A stretch of DNA of 64,000 nucleotides from Manduca sexta (lineage: Eukaryota; Arthropoda; Insecta; Lepidoptera; Sphingidae). A model generated the notes under the pieces. The model had not been told where the DNA came from. It made no database searches and worked only from the letters and a program-made list of their open reading frames with translations. This document shows, one piece after another, positions 58,931 to 64,000 of this stretch; position 1 is the first letter of the stretch; every line of letters starts with the position of its first letter. The position numbers and the translations under genes are program-made. The stretch lies in contig NC_051141.1 of NCBI RefSeq assembly GCF_014839805.1, positions 9,308,777 through 9,372,776 of the forward strand, read 5' to 3'.

Positions 58931-60732
58931 CTGATGAATGTATTAACATGATGTGTGTTAATACATTCAGAATGGATGTAACGGATGTGGGAAAGTATGG
59001 TTATCAATAGTGCATTATTTTTTTGTGTTTTACATGAAACTATTAAAGATATTTAACGACTATTTTACCTAAAATATACGAGTTACCTGGAGTTATTTTG
59101 AATATACCTAACCATTCTATATTATCTTATTTCATTTTTAAAGTGTTTAATGCAAATAATAAATGAAAATATCGATTAATCGAGCCAAAATAATGTTTAT
59201 AATTGACATTTTAATATAAGTCAATTAAATTATATAATCATAATTATGTTTAGCATGTAAAGATGATTTACGTTAATTAATTTTTTTTCAGAATCATCTA
59301 ACCGAAAATAGATTGAGATAGTTCATTTTCAAATTTCGTCTCCTTCCTTAATTTTACATACCCTAATTAGGATCGGATTGGAGCTTATTCCAATGCGGAA
59401 ACTGCGCAAACGCATATTCAAAAAAACAATTGGTGTAGTTTTTAAGACCAGTCATCTGCCTGACGCCGACAACCCGGATGTAACAGAAAAAAGGCCTTTT
59501 TGAGAACTATCTACATTACCCGTTTAATATGATAACAGTCTTATAAAATTTTCTTGAAGCTTCTGAGACGGCTCTAAATTAGCCTAATCTTACAAATGTG
59601 GGGCATAAAAATGTAGTAAGATAGTTCGACGCGGAGAGTATAGTATTATTGAACAAGTGGTAGAATCGCTAGTGTTGTATTATATTTATTAAATTATGAA
59701 CGAGATCTATTTAAATATTTTTTTTTATTCAGATTTATATAATACTTACATTAATCGTGACAATATTGATTTTCCACTTTTATTATTTAGTTATAAGGGA
59801 TGAAATTTCAATTACGCATATTTTCGTGTGCCAAAATATGTGGTCTTCCAGAGTGCTATTAAAAAAAAAACAATTTTGTACGCCTTATGTATGGCCAAAA
59901 TAAATTGAAAATATATTATTTTGTATTATTAACCATTACTGTCAAACTTAATAAAGTAGCACAATATAAACACTAAATAAGATGCAATATATAGCATTAT
60001 CAGCAAATAAAAGTTCATCAGGTATGTATGATTCTCAAACACTTATACTTTCGTTATTATAATAATAAAGTATTTAAATTTCATCCCGCGTTTTTATGCG
60101 TTTTTGGATATTTTTGTTAATAAGTATATTAATAAACTGCAGGGAAATGGTACATATATAATATAATGGTATAATTCCATGTTAACAAACGACACAATTT
60201 TTGGCGTCACTCACAAAATAAGAAAGAGGCGGAGACACTAAAAGATATGTTTTTTGTTTGCTACCCTAACCGATGATATCGGACGTTTCTGGAAATAATC
60301 GGCTGCCTGGCAGGAGTCGCACGTAGTTAAAAATTCTCTAAAATTGTATTCTTTAATTATTACGAATATAATGATTAATACGGCAAAAAGTGTTTTACAA
60401 TTTAATAATAAATTTTTACGTGCGTTTTATTTGCAGTATCGAGTCAGTATAAATAATGTCAAGTTGTATTGAAAACAACGAATATTTTACGTCTAAATTC
60501 ACAGCTTAGCCCTACAATAATGTAGGAATTCATTCAAAGTAGTTTATTGTGCTACTTGTTTGGTCGTCTACTAAAGTAGAACTTGCAAATTAAAATTTAC
60601 TTTGTATATGTATTCAAATAATTCTGTTTAAATTTAATATTCACATGATTTTACGTATTAAGTACGTCTAAGTTATTGATTTAAGCATTATTTATACCGG
60701 TTCGGAGTTATAATATCCTTTCACTGGGAGAT

Positions 60733-60790
60733 AGAAAATAATGACAAATATTTATTACATTTTAACAATAAATATTTGACATTATTTTCT
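60733..60790. repeat. 24-bp inverted repeat, 10-bp spacer
   Basis: AGAAAATAATGACAAATATT on the left pairs with the reverse complement on the right; 23 of 24 positions match. Confidence 0.75.
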
Positions 60791-61603
60791 ACCAAAATCA
60801 TGCGTAAACATATTAAAAACGTTGCTTAAATTAATGTGACAATAAAACCTATTTCATGGTTTTCGTAATAAACAGTAGTGTTATAATTACAAATTAACTC
60901 CATTCAATCCGCGCAGAGGCGACATTATATATAAACGTTTTCCTTCCAGATGGGAAAATGTTTACATCAAATTAAAACAAAGTACTTATTTAAAAAAAAT
61001 ATGTGAAATGATGTTATGTTTAGTGGGTGCGGGAAAACATTCGCAAACTAGTCAGAATTACCATGCGTCCTTCACATGCAAGAACGTGCTTTATTGTTGT
61101 AAAAGTATATATATCAACTATTTATACCTATAAAGGGGTTTGTTTTTCAAAATACCCAGGCAACATTGCAAAATTGAGCGGTAAAAATCTAAGGTCCGTA
61201 TAATAAGAGTATGATTATAATTATAATAGTAACCACTTTATAATTGAAATGCAGCTAATTATTCGGTTTTCTTGACTGCTAGTTTCTAGATACCGAGTGT
61301 ACCATAACTCTTAGTCACTTTTAATTATATAATATAGTATATATCGACGTATATATCCCCACAGCTATAACAACATAGTCACACGCTGTACTATATGCCT
61401 ATATTATAATCGATGTATATAATAAACCTACCATTATAATAAGTACGTAACATGCAATTGCGTAAGTTATTTAAATGTCAAAGGTACAAGAATGTTTTTA
61501 TTCCGACTTTTTAGGGTTACAAGTGTGATAACTAAAATAAATTACTTATTGTATGTACGGTAAATAAAATCTCCTTTTTTATTGTGTATATAGTTTTGAG
61601 GTG

Positions 61604-61651
61604 ACGTCAATAGTGTAATGCCGTCTCACGTCAATAGTGTAATGCCGTCTC
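61604..61651 (+). repeat. Two perfect 24-bp tandem units
   Basis: The unit beginning ACGTCAATAGTGTAATGCCG and ending TCTC occurs twice without mismatch at 61604-61627 and 61628-61651. Confidence 0.85.
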
Positions 61652-62345
61652 ACCATAAAAGTAATCACAATTAGCTTTTAAAAATTTACAGCAAATCATT
61701 TACTTCATAATATTTAAAATTTTCAGAATTAGTCTTATCCTAAAAAAAATAATTCCAATAATCGTTAAAAGAAAACATGATACTTATGTGATAAGATAGA
61801 TCGATGGTATAACCGGAATGAAATTAAATTCTGAAGACTGAAGCAAGCTATAGAAATGTATGCCACACTTTCAGAAATGGCAACTTCTACTTGTAATTTA
61901 TTTTGTAAACATTTTGCTGTTTGAAAAATAAAGACATTTAATGTTTGTGATATACCTATTTCTAGAAAATTAGATATCATTTCTAGTTATTAAAATATAC
62001 CAAGAATTGTATGAATTCAGAATTAGTTATGCGATTTATTATAAAAATAAATAAAATGACGAAACACTGGCTTTTATTTAATGGGGCTTACCTTGAATCG
62101 TTTAATTATCAATGAGATTTTAAATAAAATATAATAAGACAATCGTTTCAGTAAACTAATAGCTTTTTATGCACCTTGTGAGTCATCGGAGATTTAACTT
62201 ACAATAGCTTTATCAAAATGTGGTGTAGAAGTAAAATAATTGTAAATGTACTGAATTTTTATTAAAAAAAATGCATTTTAAGTGATTCCTCGACAACTTA
62301 TATAACATTTATTATGTTAAAATTGTTTCAATCTGCATTAGTTGT

Positions 62346-62690
62346 TTGGGCTGGCTCGATCGGAGTATATCGGTGCAGACTGTTTCGCCCTTATCGAGCC
62401 CAATTTGGTTGTCAACGAATGGGGTTCTCACAGTCTGGCGATACAAGTCAGCAGATTGGGATGAACGGCGCGAATTATTTGCATTCTATCCATGGAGGCA
62501 GCTCTGCTTCTCTTCCAGCAACTTGGATAACCGCTCGGGCATAGTGAAAGACGTGGTGCCCTAGGGAATGCAACTTTTCATCCCGCATTTCCAGGTACCT
62601 GTCGAAGGCCGTAGGTTCCCCTGGTATAACCAAGCCAGCGAGGAAGCAGCGCATCTCAAAACGGCATCCCTCCAGTGAACTTCAAGACTT
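62346..62690 (+). pseudogene. Non-LTR retrotransposon fragment
   Basis: The frame reads VWRYKSADWDERRELFAFYP, WRQLCFSSS, then after a stop GMQLFIPHFQVPVEGRRFPW and YNQASEEAAHLK. This is the linker between endonuclease and reverse transcriptase of jockey/R1-type moth LINEs as I recall them (W-R-Y-x-x-A-D-W-D, F-x-x-Y-P-W-x-x-x-C-F, x-F-I-P, P-W-Y-N). Stops and loss of the rest make it dead. The GC content contrasts with its flanks. Confidence 0.6.
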
Positions 62691-63346
62691 GGGCCAATGG
62701 TTTGACAGTTGACTCCTTTCTTATGACACCAACAGGGTTCCAACTTAGTGGAAGCCTTCGAACCGCAGGCTTATCGTGATCACGTCCCTACTTTCCAAAT
62801 AAAATTTGAACTTTAAAATTACATAAATAGCTCTCAACACTAAATGATATTTTACCTCTCTATTAAGAGTAGGTAATTAGCTGTGCGCACTAGTGCACTA
62901 CCTATAATATCTCCTGCCTGATCGCCATTGAAATTACCGACATGGCCTTTATTCGGCTACGAGGGATTCATTCATTTAACTAGTAGGTAGTATAAATCTG
63001 TGGGCGTGGTGTCGCCGCGCTACCCTGCATCCTGAGCCTTGAACACAATTGCGGCTATGTTCTGTCGACGCTCGAATATGATTCATTGTAAGTAATTCGC
63101 GACCGGACCTGGGAGATTGCTTTACTCTCGCTCGCGTTCAGTCGGCCCTAGAGAAGAGTTGAGTATTTAAATATTTTGGCTTTATGTTGTCAAAAAAATG
63201 AGAAGGCAGGAGAAGTGTAGCGCAGTACCAGATCGAATGAGCAGTGGGTCCAGTGTCCGAAATGCAAAGGCTGTAGTCACGAAGATTGCACTAGGGGCGA
63301 GCTGCGATATGTCTGTCATTTATTTATTTTTGCTTATATGACTAGA
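62691..63346. other. Mixed-composition DNA, no gene recognised
   Basis: The sequence from about 63000 to 63170 is GC-richer than its surroundings and includes a GTAAGTAATT donor-like site near 63089. No reading frame or family was recognised. Confidence 0.3.
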
Positions 63347-63712
63347 TTAAGGTGGTAGCTCAAGGTCCATTTTCATACATTTTGTTTCGGCTTTAATCTG
63401 GGTAACTAAACAAGTATTGGCAAGTAAAGAATTTAAATTCACGTCTAGTTAGTGATTAGTTCTCGCAGTTGAAAGAAAAACGTAAAAATAATTAATAATC
63501 ATGGATATTTCGGCCTTTAAAATTTAATATGACGAAATTTTAAAGGCAGAAATATCCATGATTATTAATTATTTTTACATTTTTCTTCAACTGCGAGAAC
63601 TAATCACTAACTAGACGTGAATTTAAATTCTTTACTTGCCAATACTTGTTTAGTTACCCAGATTAAAGCCGAAACAAAATGTATGAAAATGGACCTTGAG
63701 CTACCACCTTAA
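63347..63712. mobile_element. Near-perfect palindromic MITE with TTAA ends
   Basis: Arms of about 175 bp, from TTAAGGTGGTAGCTCAAGGT to its reverse complement at 63712, differ at only a few positions. The central loop is short. TTAA at both outer ends fits piggyBac-type integration. One arm alone occurs at 42289-42486. Confidence 0.85.
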
Positions 63713-64000
63713 GATTTTTTACTGATTTTAAAGCGACTGATCTCATAAATATGCCATTAATACTTATAAAAAAATTTATGCTTGTTATGTTAGTGTTTCA
63801 TGTAATTGTAGTTCTTATAATTTTTTCAAAAGTAAGTAAAGTATTTGTATGCAAAAAAAAGTTTATTTTGTTTATAATACATATAAAAGTCTATTTGTCT
63901 CTCTCTCTCTAAGTATATTATTTCATCTATATAGGTATATGGATTTTACCGCCAAACCATGTAATTATGCTTATTAAAAACCATTTGTCTGTAATAAAAT
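63713..64000. other. AT-rich, nothing recognised
   Basis: A short CT run lies near 63899-63910. No gene or repeat end was seen before the window edge. Confidence 0.4.

Larger units (their letters stand above)
58931..62300. other. AT-rich 3' flank, no gene recognised
   Basis: No coding or RNA gene was recognised on either strand. It contains a strong hairpin (60733-60790) and a 24-bp tandem duplication (61604-61651). Confidence 0.5.

Noticed and set aside
1..64000. A defence, biosynthetic or endogenous viral system
   Set aside because: No such genes were seen on either strand; everything coding is VPS13B or transposon-derived.

Overview
This window is eukaryotic nuclear DNA, almost certainly from a moth or butterfly (Lepidoptera). 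It has GC-rich exons in AT-rich introns and intergenic DNA. It also carries the repeat fauna usual in that order: Helitron-like elements ending in a GC hairpin plus CTAG, tRNA-derived SINEs, a DD37D (maT/Bmmar1-type) mariner, PIF/Harbinger remnants and LINE fragments. No prokaryotic or viral gene was found, and the species cannot be named from this sequence.

One host gene dominates. A plus-strand VPS13B (COH1) orthologue runs from the ATG at 8150 to the stop at 58594. I reconstructed about 85 coding exons (about 12.07 kb, about 4,020 codons, against 4,022 residues in human VPS13B). All junctions keep phase with GT-AG signals except two: one GC-AG intron (55145-56229) and one junction where the frame does not close (exon 46 to exon 47, 38919-39278). 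The protein reads in order as an N-terminal chorein domain, a long lipid-groove region, the VAB (formerly SHR-BD) repeats with their characteristic Asn motifs, an ATG2_C-like region and a short C-terminal tail. VPS13 proteins are bridge-like lipid-transfer proteins; VPS13B acts at the Golgi in vertebrates.

Layout: 1-910 has nothing recognised. 911-4955 is an old long-inverted-repeat (fold-back) element whose left arm is interrupted at 1082-2738 by a P-element-like insertion with an 8-bp duplication and a decayed THAP domain. 5602-5914 is a MITE-like element. About 5915-8149 is the upstream and leader region. 8150-58594 is VPS13B with many transposons in its introns. The busiest intron is 14 (16709-21989), with a decayed Harbinger carrying a SINE, then a hairpin MITE and an apparently intact mariner. 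58595-62300 is 3' flank. 62346-62690 is a LINE fragment and 63347-63712 a near-perfect palindromic MITE.

The only intact non-host protein is the mariner transposase (20633-21673). Nothing resembles a defence, biosynthetic or symbiotic system. The most interesting material is structural: the P-like insertion, the coding end duplicated in both arms of a long-TIR element, 123-bp tandem units inside Helitrons, several nested insertions dated by clear target-site duplications, the GC-AG intron and the unresolved exon 46/47 frame.
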